NCBI RefSeq assembly: GCF_000373625.1
Contig: NZ_KB891995.1
Span: 310,001 to 374,000 of the forward strand
DNA length: 64,000 nt
Direction of reading: 5' to 3'
From: Streptomyces sp. LaPpAH-108
GTDB taxonomy: Bacteria; Actinomycetota; Actinomycetes; Streptomycetales; Streptomycetaceae
Of the stretch, positions 49,851 through 58,515 are shown piece after piece; position 1 is the first letter of the stretch; each line of letters starts with the position of its first letter. The position numbers and the translations under genes were made by a program. Below the pieces are notes generated by a model. The model saw only the letters and a program-made list of their open reading frames with translations. It searched no databases and had not been told where the DNA came from.

Positions 49851-49885
49851 CGACGGCGCCGACCCGAGAGGGGCCGGCGCCGTCG
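49851..49885 (-). terminator. Terminator of metG
   Basis: CGACGGCGCCG (49851-49861) and its complement (49875-49885) form an 11-bp stem extended by CCC/GGG pairing, 15 bp beyond the metG stop. Confidence 0.75.
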
Positions 49886-49899
49886 GAAGGAAAGCGGGA

Positions 49900-51615
49900 T
49901 CAGGCGGCCGAGCCGCCGAAGCGCTCCTTGTACGTTTCCAGGTCCTCGTCCGTCAGCTTGGCGAAGAGGACCGGGGGGACGGTGAAGGGGGTGCCGGGGG
50001 GGACGGAGGTGAGGGACTTGGCCTCGGACTCGGTGATCCAGGTGGCGGTGTCGGAGGGGAGGGAGAAGGCGGCGCGCATCGCGGCGGAGGAGGCCGGGAT
50101 GAAGGGTTCCGAGACCACCGAGTAGAGGTGGATCAGGTTCATCGCGGTGCGCAGGGTGAGGGCCGCGCCGTCCTTGTCGGTCTTGATCTCCAGCCAGGGG
50201 GCCTTCTCCTCCAGGTAGGAGTTTCCGGCCGACCACAGGGCGCGCAGGGCGGAGGCCGCCTTGCGGAACTGGAGCGCCTCCATCTGGGTCTCGTACTCCG
50301 CGAGCAGCCCGGCGATCTCCTCGCCCAGGCGCGCCTCCGCCTCGCCGGGCTCGCCGCCCGCCGGGACCTCGTCGCCGAAGCGCTTGCGGGAGAAGGACAG
50401 GACGCGGTTGACGAAGTTGCCCAGCGTGTCCGCCAGGTCCTTGTTCACCGTCGCGGTGAAGTGCTCCCAGGTGAAGGACGAGTCGTCCGACTCGGGGGCG
50501 TTGGCGATCAGGAAGTAGCGCCAGTAGTCCGCGGGCAGGATGTCCAGGGCCTGGTCCGTGAAGACGCCCCGCTTCTGCGAGGTGGAGAACTTGCCGCCGT
50601 AGTACGTCAGCCAGTTGAACGCCTTGACGTAGTCGACCTTCTTCCACGGCTCGCGCACACCCAGCTCGGTCGCCGGGAACATCACCGTGTGGAACGGGAC
50701 GTTGTCCTTCGCCATGAACTGCGTGTAGCGGACGGCGTCGTCCGCCTCGTACCACCACGACTTCCAGTCCCGGTTCTCCGGGTCCTGGTCCGCCCACTCC
50801 TTCGTCGCGCCGATGTACTCGATCGGGGCGTCGAACCAGACGTAGAAGACCTTGCCCTCGGCCGCCAGCTCCGGCCACGTGTCCGCCGGGACCGGCACGC
50901 CCCAGTCCAGGTCACGGGTGATCGCGCGGTCGTGCAGGCCCTCGGTCAGCCACTTGCGGGCGATGGAGGACGCCAGCTGCGGCCAGTCCTGCTCGTGCCG
51001 GGCCACCCACTCCTCGACCTCGTGCTGGAGCTTGGACTGCAGCAGGAAGAGGTGCTTGGTCTCGCGGACCTCCAGCTCCGTGGAGCCGGAGATCGCCGAG
51101 CGCGGGTTGATCAGGTCCGTCGGGTCCAGCACGCGGGTGCAGTTCTCGCACTGGTCGCCGCGGGCCTTGTCGTAGCCGCAGTGCGGGCAGGTGCCCTCCA
51201 CGTAGCGGTCCGGCAGGAAGCGGCCGTCGGCCGGGGAGTAGACCTGGCGGATCGCCCGCTCCTCGATGAAGCCGTTCTCGTTCAGCTTCCGGGCGAAGTG
51301 CTGGGTGATGTCGCGGTTTTCGGCGGAGGAGCTGCGGCCGAAGTAGTCGAAGGCGAGCGCGAAGCCGTCGTAGACCGCCTTCTGCGCGTCGTGCGCCTGG
51401 GCGCAGAACTCGTCCACCGCCAGGCCCCGCTCCTTGGCGGCCAGCTCGGCGGGGGTGCCGTGCTCGTCGGTCGCGCAGATGTACAGGACGTCGTGGCCGC
51501 GCTGGCGGAGGTACCGGGAGTACACGTCCGCCGGGAGCATGGACCCCACCATGTTGCCCAGGTGCTTGATCCCGTTGATGTACGGAAGGGCGCTGGTGAT
51601 GAGGTGTCGAGCCAT
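49900..51615 (-). CDS. metG: Methionine-tRNA ligase
   Basis: A 571-residue class I synthetase. The HIGH-equivalent is Y-I-N-G-I-K-H-L-G-N (residues ~12-21), the zinc knuckle is C-P-H-C-G-Y-D-K-A-R-G-D-Q-C-E-N-C, and the KMSKS-equivalent is F-S-T-S-Q-K-R-G-V. The anticodon domain is helical; the C-terminal EMAP-like tRNA-binding domain of E. coli MetG is absent, as usual for this size class. It charges initiator and elongator tRNA-Met. Its neighbours are the Rpn-like gene downstream and the repetitive VWA gene upstream. Confidence 0.95.
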   Translation of the reverse strand: MARHLITSALPYINGIKHLGNMVGSMLPADVYSRYLRQRGHDVLYICATDEHGTPAELAAKERGLAVDEFCAQAHDAQKAVYDGFALAFDYFGRSSSAENRDITQHFARKLNENGFIEERAIRQVYSPADGRFLPDRYVEGTCPHCGYDKARGDQCENCTRVLDPTDLINPRSAISGSTELEVRETKHLFLLQSKLQHEVEEWVARHEQDWPQLASSIARKWLTEGLHDRAITRDLDWGVPVPADTWPELAAEGKVFYVWFDAPIEYIGATKEWADQDPENRDWKSWWYEADDAVRYTQFMAKDNVPFHTVMFPATELGVREPWKKVDYVKAFNWLTYYGGKFSTSQKRGVFTDQALDILPADYWRYFLIANAPESDDSSFTWEHFTATVNKDLADTLGNFVNRVLSFSRKRFGDEVPAGGEPGEAEARLGEEIAGLLAEYETQMEALQFRKAASALRALWSAGNSYLEEKAPWLEIKTDKDGAALTLRTAMNLIHLYSVVSEPFIPASSAAMRAAFSLPSDTATWITESEAKSLTSVPPGTPFTVPPVLFAKLTDEDLETYKERFGGSAA

Positions 51616-51671
51616 CGGGGGCTGCTCCCAGGTCGCTACGGGTACGAACCTTGAAATCGTAGCCGACGTGT

Positions 51672-51718
51672 GTATGCCGCCCGCCTCCCGTTTTACGGGG
51701 TGGACGCGGGCGGCATAC
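51672..51718 (-). terminator. Long hairpin after the VWA gene
   Basis: GTATGCCGCCCGC (51672-51684) and its complement (51706-51718) form a 13-bp stem enclosing a second small hairpin (CCCG TTTTA CGGG). It lies 26 bp beyond the minus-strand stop at 51744. Confidence 0.8.
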
Positions 51719-51743
51719 GGGGATCTCTTCGCTGCGGGGTTCC

Positions 51744-54110
51744 TTACGGGCGCCAGCCTGCCAGGACGCCCTCGTACAGCTCGGCGTCCGTCAGCTCGCG
51801 GGGGGTCGGGCCCGCGTGGAAGAAGGACGTGTTCGGGGTCTTCAGCTTGCGGAGGTAGTCGAAGGCCTTGTTGTCGTGCTCACCGAAGGCGACGAAGGAG
51901 AAGAAGACGTTCGGGTGGGTCTTCGCGGCGTTCGTCAGGGCCTGGGTGGCGGGGGTCTTCGCGTCCGGGGCGCCGTCCGTCTGGAAGATCACCAGGGCCT
52001 TGTCGGTGGGGGTGTGGTGCTGGTCGTAGTGGGCGAGTACGGCTTCGACGGCGGCGTGGTAGCTGGTACGGCCCATGCGGCCGAGGGTGGCGTGCATGTC
52101 GTCGACGGTGTCGGTGGCGCCGGGGGTGAGGTCCGTGGTGCCGTCCACTTCCGTGGAGAAGAAGACGACGTGGACGGCGGGGGTGTCCTTGTCCAGCGCC
52201 GCGGCGAGGGCGAGGGTCTGGTCGGCCAGGGCCTGGGCGGAGCCGTCCTTGTAGTACGGGCGCATGCTCGCGGAGCGGTCCAGGACGAGGTACGTCTTTG
52301 CGGGGGTGTGGGCGAGGTCGGCTTTTGCGAGGGCGGTGGTGGCGGGGGTGTCGTCGGCGGGGGTCGGCTGAGCCTGGTCCGCCTCGGCGGGGGCGGGGGG
52401 CTGAGCCTGGTCCGCCTCGGCTTCGCCCTCGGCGGCGGTCTGGTTCCCACCCGCACCACCCGTGCGGCTTTCGTCGTCGGGTGCGGGTGGCCCCTGCGGG
52501 GCTTGCTCGCCGTCGGCGGCCTCGGGTTCGGCGGCGGTCTTGGCCTGCGGCGCTTCGGCGGGCTCGGGCTGCGGCTTCTCGGTGGGTTCCGGCTGCGTCT
52601 GCTGGGCGGACTCGGGGCGCGGCTTCTCGGTGGGCTCGGCGCGCGGCTCCTCGGTGGGTTCCGGCTGCGTCTGCTCGGTGGGCTCCGGCTGGGCTTCCTG
52701 GGTGGGCTCGGGCTGCGGCTTCGGCTCGGGGGCGGTGGCCTTCGCCTTCGGCGTCACCGGCTTCGTGGGCTCGGGTGCCGCTTCGGCCGACGGCTCCTGC
52801 TCCGGCTCGGGGGCCGTGGTGGTCTCCGCCGTCGGCTCCGGATCGGTGGTCTCGGACACCACCGTGATGTCGAGTTCGCTCGCCTCGATCTCCGTGCGCT
52901 GCGCGGGCACCTGGGGGGTGACCTCGGGCTCGACCTCGGTGTCCGGCTGCTGGTCAGCGACCTCGGCGTTCTCCGGCTCGCTCGGCTTGGCCGCCGTCGG
53001 CTCCAGCTCCTCGGCCGGCGCGTCGGTGACGGGCTCGCTCGGCTCGGCCGGGGCTGCCATCACCTCCGTGAGGTCCGGCTCCGACGCCTCGATCGGCGTC
53101 TGCTGCTCAGCGATCTCCGGCTCGGCCGGGGCCGTCGCCTCGGGCTCGGTGGTCTTCGGCGCGCTCTCCTCGGCCGTGACCGTCGCCGCTTCCGCGAAGT
53201 CCGGCTCCGGCGCCTCAAGTTCGGCCTGCTGCGCGGTAGCCGCAGCCTCCGTGCCCTCGGCCTCGTTCGACTCCACCGCGACCACCGACGCCTCGGTGCC
53301 CTCGGCCTCACTCGGCTCAGCCGTAACGGCCGTCTCCGCGACGTCGGCTTCCTTCGCCTCCGCCGAAACCTCGTCCGCGTCCGTCCCAGCCACAACCGCC
53401 GCTTCCGCAGCCGCAGGCTCGTCCGGCTCGGTTACAACTGCCGTCTCCGTGACGTCGGCCTCGTCCGTCTCTGCCGTAGCAGCCGTCTTCGCGACCTCGG
53501 TCGCATCCGGCTCCGCCGAGACCGTCGTCTCCGCAGCCGCAGGCTCATCCGGCTCAGTCACGACCGCCGCTTCCGCGGCCTCGGCTTCCTCCGGCTTCGC
53601 CGTAACCGCCGCGTCCGTGGCCTCAGCCTTCTCCGGCTCCGCCACGACCGCCGCTTCCGCAGCCGCAGGCTCGTCCGGCTCGGTTACAACTGCCGTCTCC
53701 GTGACCTCGGCCTTGTCCGGCTCCGCCGTACCAGCCGTCTTCGCAGCCGCAGGCTCGTCCGGCTCGGCCACGACCGCCGTCTCCGCGACGTCGGCCTTCT
53801 CCGGCTCCGCCGTGATCGCCGCCTCGGCCTCACCCGGCTCCGCCGCAGCACGCGCCTCAGCCGCGCCCTGATCAGCCGCAGCACGCGACTCTGCCTCACC
53901 CGGGTCGGCCGCGGCACGCGACTCCGCCTCGCCCTGATCAGCCGCCGCACGCGACTCCGCAGGCTGTTGCCTCGGGACCGTTACGTCGTCGAACGCCGCT
54001 GCGACCAGGTCGTGTTCGCGCGGTTCCGGGACGGTTGGCGCATTCTCTGTGTCGGCGGGACGCTCTTTGCGGCGGCCGAACGCGTTCCTCAGGAGAGTGA
54101 GAATGCCCAT
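51744..54110 (-). CDS. VWA domain protein with long Ala/Glu/Pro repeat region
   Basis: A 788-residue acidic protein. ATG 54110 starts at G-I-L-T-L-L-R-N-A-F-G-R-R-K. Residues ~50-560 are low-complexity repeats: four 11-residue units of the form S-R-A-A-A-D-Q-G-E-A-E, then many units like A-V-V-T-E-P-D-E-P-A-A-A-E and Q-P-E-P-T-E-K-P. Residues ~600-788 form a von Willebrand A domain of the tellurium-resistance (TerF/TerY-like) type with the MIDAS motif D-R-S-A-S-M and Q-T-D-G-A-P. The N-terminus has no signal peptide, so a cytoplasmic metal-binding or scaffold role in stress is likely. The repeats make length differences between strains probable. Confidence 0.8.
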   Translation of the reverse strand: MGILTLLRNAFGRRKERPADTENAPTVPEPREHDLVAAAFDDVTVPRQQPAESRAAADQGEAESRAAADPGEAESRAAADQGAAEARAAAEPGEAEAAITAEPEKADVAETAVVAEPDEPAAAKTAGTAEPDKAEVTETAVVTEPDEPAAAEAAVVAEPEKAEATDAAVTAKPEEAEAAEAAVVTEPDEPAAAETTVSAEPDATEVAKTAATAETDEADVTETAVVTEPDEPAAAEAAVVAGTDADEVSAEAKEADVAETAVTAEPSEAEGTEASVVAVESNEAEGTEAAATAQQAELEAPEPDFAEAATVTAEESAPKTTEPEATAPAEPEIAEQQTPIEASEPDLTEVMAAPAEPSEPVTDAPAEELEPTAAKPSEPENAEVADQQPDTEVEPEVTPQVPAQRTEIEASELDITVVSETTDPEPTAETTTAPEPEQEPSAEAAPEPTKPVTPKAKATAPEPKPQPEPTQEAQPEPTEQTQPEPTEEPRAEPTEKPRPESAQQTQPEPTEKPQPEPAEAPQAKTAAEPEAADGEQAPQGPPAPDDESRTGGAGGNQTAAEGEAEADQAQPPAPAEADQAQPTPADDTPATTALAKADLAHTPAKTYLVLDRSASMRPYYKDGSAQALADQTLALAAALDKDTPAVHVVFFSTEVDGTTDLTPGATDTVDDMHATLGRMGRTSYHAAVEAVLAHYDQHHTPTDKALVIFQTDGAPDAKTPATQALTNAAKTHPNVFFSFVAFGEHDNKAFDYLRKLKTPNTSFFHAGPTPRELTDAELYEGVLAGWRP
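53395..53705. repeat. 59-bp exact direct repeat within the VWA gene
   Basis: The 59-bp segment 53395-53453 is repeated exactly at 53647-53705 (offset 252 bp = 84 codons), encoding V-T-E-T-A-V-V-T-E-P-D-E-P-A-A-A-E-A-A-V. Many less exact units surround it. The offset is a multiple of three, so recombination would change length without breaking the frame. Confidence 0.8.
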
Positions 54111-54211
54111 GTGCGCAACCCTTCGCGTGAGTTGATGCCGATCGCTGGCCAGGACGGACACGTAAGGTTAGCGGCCCTGAGGCGCGGGTTCCGGCCGCAC
54201 CCGGGGTGTCG

Positions 54212-56146
54212 TCAGTGGGGTGTCGCGATCGCGCGGGCGGCGGCGACCTCTTGGCGCAGGGGCTCGAGGACGCTGTCGGAGGGTCCGGTGAGGTCGGTGC
54301 GGACGGCGGTGAGGGTGTCGGTCCGCCGTACGGATTCGGCCAGTTCACGGAGTTGGCGGGCCACGTGCTGGACCTCTGCCGGGGAGGGCGGAGGGGCGCC
54401 GTGGCGGACGCGGACCCGGGCCCCCGTCGTCGCGTCGACGATGCGTTCCACGGCCACCACCAGCGGCCACCAGGCCGCCGCACGGCGTCCGGTGGGCGGG
54501 GGTTCGGTCAGGGCGCGCTGGAACTCCGTCCGGATGGTGGACAGATCGCGGTACAGCCGGCGCCGCATCCGGGTGCGGGCGGCGGGCGCCGTACCGGGGC
54601 CGAATGCCGCCTCGACGTACGCCGCCGTGTCGGCCACCGCGTCCGCCAGCCGGTCGCCCACCCGGCTGTGCCAGCTCTCCGGCCACAGCAGATACCCGGC
54701 GACGAGCGCGATCCCGCAGCCCATCAGGGAGTCGAGCAGCCGGGGCAGCAGCAGGCCGATGCCCTGGTGGTTGAGGATGTCGGAGAGGAGCAGGATCACC
54801 GGGGTGATCGCGGCGGTCTGGTAGCCGTAGCCGCGCGGGGTGAGGGCCGGGACCAGCGGGGCCAGCAGCAGCATCACCGGCACGTCCCACCAGCCGAGCG
54901 GTACCTCGGCCAGGACCGCCGCCGCGAGCACCAGCCCCACCACCGTGCCCAGCGCCCGCAGCAGCGCCCGGGAGAACACCGAGCCGAAGTCGGGCTTGAG
55001 GACGAAGGTGATGGTCAGGGCGACCCAGTACGAGCGCGGGACCGGCACGAGCGAGACCAGCGCCTGCGCGATGCCGATGCACAGGGCCAGACGCAGGCCG
55101 TAGCGCCAGGAGTTGGCGGACTGGACGACGGTGCGCGCGGCCCGCGCGGTGCGGGCGCGCAGCGGTACGGCGTGGTCGTCCACGCCGAGCGGGTCCACGT
55201 CGGGCGCCGCGACCACCTCGGCGGTGTGCCGCAGCGCGTGGTCGAGGGCGCGGCCGGTCTCCGTGACCGGTGGGGGCAGTTCGGGCAGGTTCAGCCGGCC
55301 GGTGCGGCCCGCCGCCACGTCGTCGGCGAGACGACGTACCGTCTCGGGGATCTCCGGCGGCAGCGGTCTGCCGGTGAGGTCGACGGCGGGCGCCGCCTCG
55401 ATGACCGGGGTGATCGCGTTCAACTGGGCGATCAGCCGGGTGAGTTCGGGGCTGCGCGCGTGGTGCAGGGCGCGGTGGCCGAGCAGGATGTCGTACGCCT
55501 GGTTCAGCGCGCGGGTGACGTCGAAGCGGGCGGCGACGTACCGCTCGGGGGGTCCGCCGCAGGCGGCCAGCAGGTCGGCGACCTTGCGGTAGCCGAGGGC
55601 GACGGAGCCGCGTTCGGGCACCCCGGCGCGCAGAGGCCAGGCGAGCAGGGCGAGCGCCAGGACCAGCAGTCCGCCGCCGGTCATCAGCAGCGGCGCCAGC
55701 CACCAGGGGCGGGGCAGCGGCAGGCCCGCGCCGACGACGCAGTTGAGCAGGAGCAGCAGGCCCGAGACGGAGGCCACCGTGCCGATGGTCGAGATCATCC
55801 CGGAGACCAGTGCGACGGCGGTGACGACCCCGACCGCCGCCCAGCCCTGCCCGAAGACGAGCGTGCCGAGGATGACGCCGACGGCGCCGGTGAGCTGGGG
55901 TACGGCGATGGTGATGACGCGCATCCGGTAGGCGTCGGCGGTGTCGCCGATGACGCCGTTGAGCGCGCCCATGGAGGCGAGGGCGCCGTACGCGGGCTGT
56001 CCGGCCGCGAGCCCGATCGCGAGCGGGAGGGTCAGGGCGATGGAGGCCCGGGCGACGGCGGCCCAGTTGACCGGCGCGGGTTGCGCGCGGAGGTTCCGTA
56101 CCAGCCAGTCGGGAGGGGTGAGGCCGATCGGGAACTCTCGGGACAT
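54212..56146 (-). CDS. FUSC family membrane protein (aromatic acid exporter-like)
   Basis: A 644-residue protein with two groups of membrane helices (~25-180 and ~340-500) separated by a soluble region and followed by a helical C-terminal domain, the FUSC/YccS/AaeB layout. Helix runs include L-P-L-A-I-G-L-A-A-G and the repeated Y-W-V-A-L-T-I-T-F-V-L-K-P-D-F-G, the diagnostic fusaric-acid-resistance motif. Efflux of aromatic acids is likely, but the substrate is unknown. ATG 56146 starts at S-R-E-F-P-I-G-L. Confidence 0.85.
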   Translation of the reverse strand: MSREFPIGLTPPDWLVRNLRAQPAPVNWAAVARASIALTLPLAIGLAAGQPAYGALASMGALNGVIGDTADAYRMRVITIAVPQLTGAVGVILGTLVFGQGWAAVGVVTAVALVSGMISTIGTVASVSGLLLLLNCVVGAGLPLPRPWWLAPLLMTGGGLLVLALALLAWPLRAGVPERGSVALGYRKVADLLAACGGPPERYVAARFDVTRALNQAYDILLGHRALHHARSPELTRLIAQLNAITPVIEAAPAVDLTGRPLPPEIPETVRRLADDVAAGRTGRLNLPELPPPVTETGRALDHALRHTAEVVAAPDVDPLGVDDHAVPLRARTARAARTVVQSANSWRYGLRLALCIGIAQALVSLVPVPRSYWVALTITFVLKPDFGSVFSRALLRALGTVVGLVLAAAVLAEVPLGWWDVPVMLLLAPLVPALTPRGYGYQTAAITPVILLLSDILNHQGIGLLLPRLLDSLMGCGIALVAGYLLWPESWHSRVGDRLADAVADTAAYVEAAFGPGTAPAARTRMRRRLYRDLSTIRTEFQRALTEPPPTGRRAAAWWPLVVAVERIVDATTGARVRVRHGAPPPSPAEVQHVARQLRELAESVRRTDTLTAVRTDLTGPSDSVLEPLRQEVAAARAIATPH

Positions 56147-56159
56147 GCGCCCATTATGA

Positions 56160-56262
56160 CCGCTTCGCCCGATGAGCCTCCGGTTGTCGGGCGCCCGAGG
56201 GGCCGCCGGGTCACTGCCCGAGGAGCCTCCGCCGTCACTCGCCCGACGAGCCGTGGGTCAGG
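56160..56262. repeat. Three short imperfect repeats downstream of the hydrolase gene
   Basis: CGCCCGATGAGCCTCCG, TGCCCGAGGAGCCTCCG and CGCCCGACGAGCC occur in succession between 56165 and 56253. They are GC-rich and may be slippage products or remnants of a transcription terminator region. No function is assigned. Confidence 0.4.
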
Positions 56263-56271
56263 CCCCGCCTC

Positions 56272-57060
56272 TCACGCGTCCCCGCCGTCCACCTCCGCCA
56301 GAAACGCCCCCAGCACCCGGTTGAACTCCTCCGGGCGCTCCAGGTTCGGCAGATGGGCCGCGCCGGGGACGATGTGCAGCCGGGAGTCCGGCAGGGCCGT
56401 GTGCAGCGCCTCCGCGTCCGCGACGGGTGTGTACGTGTCGTCGGCGCCCGTCACCACCAGGGTCGGCGTGGTGAGCCCGGCGAGCAGGGGCCGGTAGTCG
56501 GGGCGGGCGGCGCGCCCGCGTAGGGAGGCGGCGGCGCCCTCGGGGTCGGTGCCGGTCATCATCCGGTGCACGTGTGCCTTGACCTCGGGTGCGGCGTACG
56601 GCGCGACCATCCGCTCCAGGACCTCGTCGGCGTACCCGGACATGCCCTCCGCGCGCAGCCGGTCGGCCATGGCGTGCCGGGACCGTACGCCCTCGGGGGT
56701 CTCCGGCTCGGGGAAGGTGTCCGCGAGGACGAGACCCCGGACGCGGGCGCCGAACCGCCCGGCGCACTCCATGGCGATCTGGCCGCCCATGGAGAGCCCG
56801 GCGAGCACGAAGACGCTCGCGCCGAGGTGGTCGAGCAGGCTCTCGAGGTCGCGCGCGTGCCGGGAGAGCGTGACCGTGCCGGGGGTCACCGGGGAGGCGC
56901 CGTACCCGCGCAGATCGGGGACGATCACCCGGCGCCCGGCGGAGAACTCCGCGAGCTGCGGGGCCCACATCGTGCGGTCGAAGGGGTGGCCGTGGACGAG
57001 CACCAGCGGGAGGCGGCCGTTTTCTGGGCCTTTGTCGTCGTATGCGAGGAAGGGCGGCAT
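56272..57060 (-). CDS. Alpha/beta hydrolase
   Basis: A 262-residue alpha/beta hydrolase. Oxyanion region L-V-H-G-H-P-F-D, nucleophile elbow G-L-S-M-G-G-Q (Ser), acid in V-T-G-A-D-D-T-Y and catalytic His in P-G-A-A-H-L-P-N. The family includes 3-oxoadipate enol-lactonases and haloperoxidase-like esterases, but no specific substrate can be assigned. It is divergent from a MocR regulator with only 75 bp between starts, so it is probably that regulator's target. Confidence 0.85.
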   Translation of the reverse strand: MPPFLAYDDKGPENGRLPLVLVHGHPFDRTMWAPQLAEFSAGRRVIVPDLRGYGASPVTPGTVTLSRHARDLESLLDHLGASVFVLAGLSMGGQIAMECAGRFGARVRGLVLADTFPEPETPEGVRSRHAMADRLRAEGMSGYADEVLERMVAPYAAPEVKAHVHRMMTGTDPEGAAASLRGRAARPDYRPLLAGLTTPTLVVTGADDTYTPVADAEALHTALPDSRLHIVPGAAHLPNLERPEEFNRVLGAFLAEVDGGDA

Positions 57061-57087
57061 GGAGCCGACCCTAGGAGTCGCGTCCGG

Positions 57088-57122
57088 CTCGGTGCAATGA
57101 AATCTTTGCCCTCGGTGCAATG
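57088..57122. promoter_or_regulatory. Direct repeats, candidate MocR operator
   Basis: CTCGGTGCAATG occurs exactly twice, at 57088-57099 and 57111-57122, 23 bp from start to start (about two helical turns), between the divergent hydrolase and MocR genes. MocR/GabR-type regulators commonly bind paired direct repeats. The second copy overlaps the MocR promoter region, fitting autoregulation. Confidence 0.65.
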
Positions 57123-57135
57123 GGGTGCCAGGTGA

Positions 57136-58515
57136 ATGCCTCACCGGACAAGGGGAGTTGTGGACGACTACCGCCGTATCGCCGACCGGATCGCCGCCGA
57201 CATCGCCCGTGGCCGACTGCGGACCGGTCAACGCCTGCCTCCGCAGCGGGCGTTCGCCCGCCGTCACGGCATCGCCGCGTCCACCGCCGAGCGGGTGTAC
57301 GGCGAACTCGCCCGCCGGGGGCTGGTGGTGGGCGAGGTCGGCCGGGGCACCTTCGTCCGCGCGACGGCGCCGGACACGCAGCCGGGGCACGCGCTGACGG
57401 AGACGTCCTGTGGTCCCACGATGGTGAACCTGGAGCTGAACTACCCTTCCACGAAAGGCCAGTCGGAGCTGCTGGCCCCCGTCCTCGCCGAACTCCTGCG
57501 CCCCGAGGCCCTGTCCGAGGCGCTGCGGCTGCCCGCGCCCGCGGCGGGGACGGCGGCGGCGCGGGAGGCCGTCGCCGGACTGCTGGGCTCCCCGGACCCC
57601 GACGGCATCGTCCTCACCGGCAACGGCCGCCAGGCCATCGCCGCCACCCTCGCCTCCCTGGTCCGCCCCGGCGACCGGATCGGTGTCGAACCGCTGACGT
57701 ATCCGCTGGTCAGAGAGGTGGCGGCCCGCCTCGGCGCCACGCTGGTCCCGCTCGCCACGGACGCACGCGGCCCCCTGCCCACGTCCCTCGCCGCCGCACA
57801 CCGCTCGGCTCCCCTGGCGGCGCTCTACCTCCAGCCGACGCTGCACAACCCGACCTCGCGGACGCTGGACGCGGGGCGCAGATCCGAACTGGCCTATGTG
57901 ATAACCGACTTGGGGATACCGGTGGTGGAGGACCGCGTCTGGTCCTTCCTCCACGAGGACGACGAGCCCCCGTTCGCGTCTCTCCTCCCCGGCTTGGGCC
58001 ATATCGTCGACAGCCTGTCCAAGCGGGTCGCCCCGGGCCTCACCGTCGGCTTCGCGGCCGTACCGCCCGCGCGGGCCGGTGAGGTGGCCCGGGCGGTACG
58101 GTCCGGCGGCTGGAGCGCGGGCGCGCTGGCCCTGGAGGCGGCGGTCCGGTGGATCACCGACGGCACGGTGGCCCGCCTGACGACCGCCAAGCGCGCGGAC
58201 GCCCGCCACCGCCAACTCCTCGCCACCAAGGCCCTGTCCCCCCACCCCCTCGCCTCCGCCCCCACCTCCTGCTTCACCTGGTGGCCCCTCCCCACCCCCT
58301 GGCGCGCGGACACCTTCACCGCGGCGGCCCGCGCCCGAGGCATCGCCGTGACCCCGGGCCCGGCCTTCGCCACCGCCCCGTCACACACCCCGGACGCGGT
58401 ACGCCTGGGCCTGGGCTCGGTACCGGAGGGGGAACTGGTGCGGGCGCTGGGGGTGTTGGCGGAGCTCGTGCGCGGAACACCGCTCGACGGTTCGGGAACC
58501 GTCAGATCCAGGTGA
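57136..58515 (+). CDS. MocR family regulator (GntR helix-turn-helix fused to PLP aminotransferase fold)
   Basis: A 459-residue protein. The N-terminal winged helix (~10-80) has I-A-A-D-I-A-R-G-R-L-R-T-G-Q-R-L-P-P-Q-R and G-I-A-A-S-T-A-E-R-V-Y. The C-terminal ~370 residues form a fold-type-I aminotransferase; the PLP lysine is in D-S-L-S-K-R-V-A-P-G and the phosphate-binding region in T-G-N-G-R-Q-A-I. MocR proteins sense amino-acid derivatives or PLP. ATG 57136 is used; GTG 57160 is an alternative that removes eight residues and sits close behind AAGGGGAG. The stop overlaps the methyltransferase stop on the other strand by 14 bp. Confidence 0.85.
   Translation: MPHRTRGVVDDYRRIADRIAADIARGRLRTGQRLPPQRAFARRHGIAASTAERVYGELARRGLVVGEVGRGTFVRATAPDTQPGHALTETSCGPTMVNLELNYPSTKGQSELLAPVLAELLRPEALSEALRLPAPAAGTAAAREAVAGLLGSPDPDGIVLTGNGRQAIAATLASLVRPGDRIGVEPLTYPLVREVAARLGATLVPLATDARGPLPTSLAAAHRSAPLAALYLQPTLHNPTSRTLDAGRRSELAYVITDLGIPVVEDRVWSFLHEDDEPPFASLLPGLGHIVDSLSKRVAPGLTVGFAAVPPARAGEVARAVRSGGWSAGALALEAAVRWITDGTVARLTTAKRADARHRQLLATKALSPHPLASAPTSCFTWWPLPTPWRADTFTAAARARGIAVTPGPAFATAPSHTPDAVRLGLGSVPEGELVRALGVLAELVRGTPLDGSGTVRSR

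Noticed and set aside
51816..54824. Plus-strand open frame of about 1000 codons opposite the VWA gene
   Set aside because: It is the antisense reading of a codon-biased, repetitive GC-rich gene; the Leu/Gly/Arg-rich product has no family features.
57159..57167. TGTGGACGA at the MocR start as a DnaA box
   Set aside because: It fits only the degenerate consensus, overlaps coding sequence, and several such matches are expected by chance.
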